Assembly (NCBI GenBank): GCA_018663485.1
Contig: JABJQI010000212.1
Coordinates: 1 to 14,980, forward strand
DNA from: Opitutia bacterium
GTDB lineage: Bacteria > Verrucomicrobiota > Verrucomicrobiia > Opitutales > Coraliomargaritaceae
Length of the DNA: 14,980 nt
Reading direction: 5' to 3'
Numbering within the stretch: position 1 is the first letter of the stretch; each line of letters starts with the position of its first letter. Under the pieces are notes generated by a model, which had not been told where the DNA came from, did not search any database, and worked only from the letters and a program-made list of their open reading frames with translations. Of the stretch, positions 14,624 through 14,980 are shown in pieces. A program made the position numbers and the translations under genes.

Positions 14624-14980
14624 ATGCACACACACCGACTGATCGTAGTCCTGCTGATTCTGCCGATACTGGCTCTGATCAAATCATGTCAGTGGGCTCA
14701 ACCACGCTTCGTGTTAGCCTACTTAGTGCTAATCTCACTCGTCACTTACGCCGCTTATTGGCACGACAAACGTCGCGCACAGGCAGGCGCTTCACGTGTT
14801 TCCGAAGCAATCTTACACTTCCTTGAATTGTTCGGCGGATGGCCAGCCGCCTATCTCGCCCAACAACGTTTACGCCACAAGACTATCAAACGCAGCTACC
14901 AAATGATTTACTGGAGTATCGTAGGATTCTATCAATACTTCGCACTTGAGGTGCTCCTACAATGGCGTGTCCTCCATGGA
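14624..14980 (+). CDS. DUF1294 family membrane protein (3' truncated by window end)
   Basis: An open frame starts with ATG at 14624 and runs to the last base without a stop, giving 119 residues. It fits the DUF1294 family, small inner-membrane proteins of unknown function: two hydrophobic helices (about 6-20 and 28-45), then the family's conserved core with YWHDKRRA (45-52), the SEAILHFLELFGGWPAAYLAQ block (60-80) and RHKTIKRSY (84-92), and a last hydrophobic stretch that begins near 95. Many relatives carry an N-terminal cold-shock domain; this one does not if the ATG at 14624 is right. The gene follows the TPR protein by 68 bases on the same strand. Confidence 0.82.
   Translation, partial: MHTHRLIVVLLILPILALIKSCQWAQPRFVLAYLVLISLVTYAAYWHDKRRAQAGASRVSEAILHFLELFGGWPAAYLAQQRLRHKTIKRSYQMIYWSIVGFYQYFALEVLLQWRVLHG

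Noticed and set aside
1..14980. Mobile elements, CRISPR arrays, defence or toxin-antitoxin genes
   Set aside because: No transposase, integrase, direct-repeat array or defence-type protein is visible in any frame; the genes are housekeeping.

Overview
The window looks like chromosomal housekeeping DNA of a Gram-negative bacterium with moderate GC content. An LptF/LptG-family lipopolysaccharide permease implies an outer membrane, and ispD and ispE imply the MEP (non-mevalonate) isoprenoid pathway. The style of several proteins (the PP2C phosphatase, DinG helicase, PtsI and DUF1294 protein) reminds me of marine Verrucomicrobiota of the Opitutae/Puniceicoccales type. That placement is an inference from pattern memory and was not searched. 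No tRNA, rRNA, CRISPR array, transposase or phage gene is visible. None of the thirteen gene starts in the window carries a well-placed Shine-Dalgarno motif, and two genes start with GTG.

Layout, left to right. Positions 1-165 are the acidic, probably disordered tail of a protein that starts outside the window, followed by an intrinsic terminator (188-221). A 225-base spacer holding a 10-bp inverted repeat and a weak promoter candidate leads into a sodium:alanine/glycine symporter (447-1985, +). Converging on it is a minus-strand set, probably one operon read from right to left: a GT4 glycosyltransferase (5791-4556), a possible small membrane protein (4527-4276), an LptF/G permease (4245-3127) and an RlmI-like rRNA cytosine methyltransferase (3114-1966). 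The methyltransferase overlaps the end of the symporter gene by 20 bases. A second minus-strand set follows: ispE (9772-8870), ptsI (8811-7054, perhaps with its own promoter) and a D-2-hydroxyacid dehydrogenase (6979-6014).

A 92-base divergent spacer separates ispE from a plus-strand set: pyrF, ispD and a DinG/XPD-type iron-sulfur helicase. Two of the MEP enzymes, IspD and IspE, therefore flank the same short region in opposite directions. Between pyrF and ispD lies a striking long palindrome built of two self-complementary cores, which resembles a REP/REPIN-type dispersed repeat. After the helicase comes a PP2C-type phosphatase gene that appears dead: it has a +1 frameshift at a run of seven A, lacks about 40 residues next to the first metal-binding motif, and has lost the second Asp-Gly metal motif. 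A small TPR protein and a truncated DUF1294 membrane protein close the window.

I do not see a new multi-gene system here. The most interesting items are the double-palindrome repeat in the ispD leader, the decayed PP2C gene, the long-spaced inverted repeat in front of the symporter, the unrecognised small membrane protein behind the glycosyltransferase, and the uniform lack of Shine-Dalgarno motifs.
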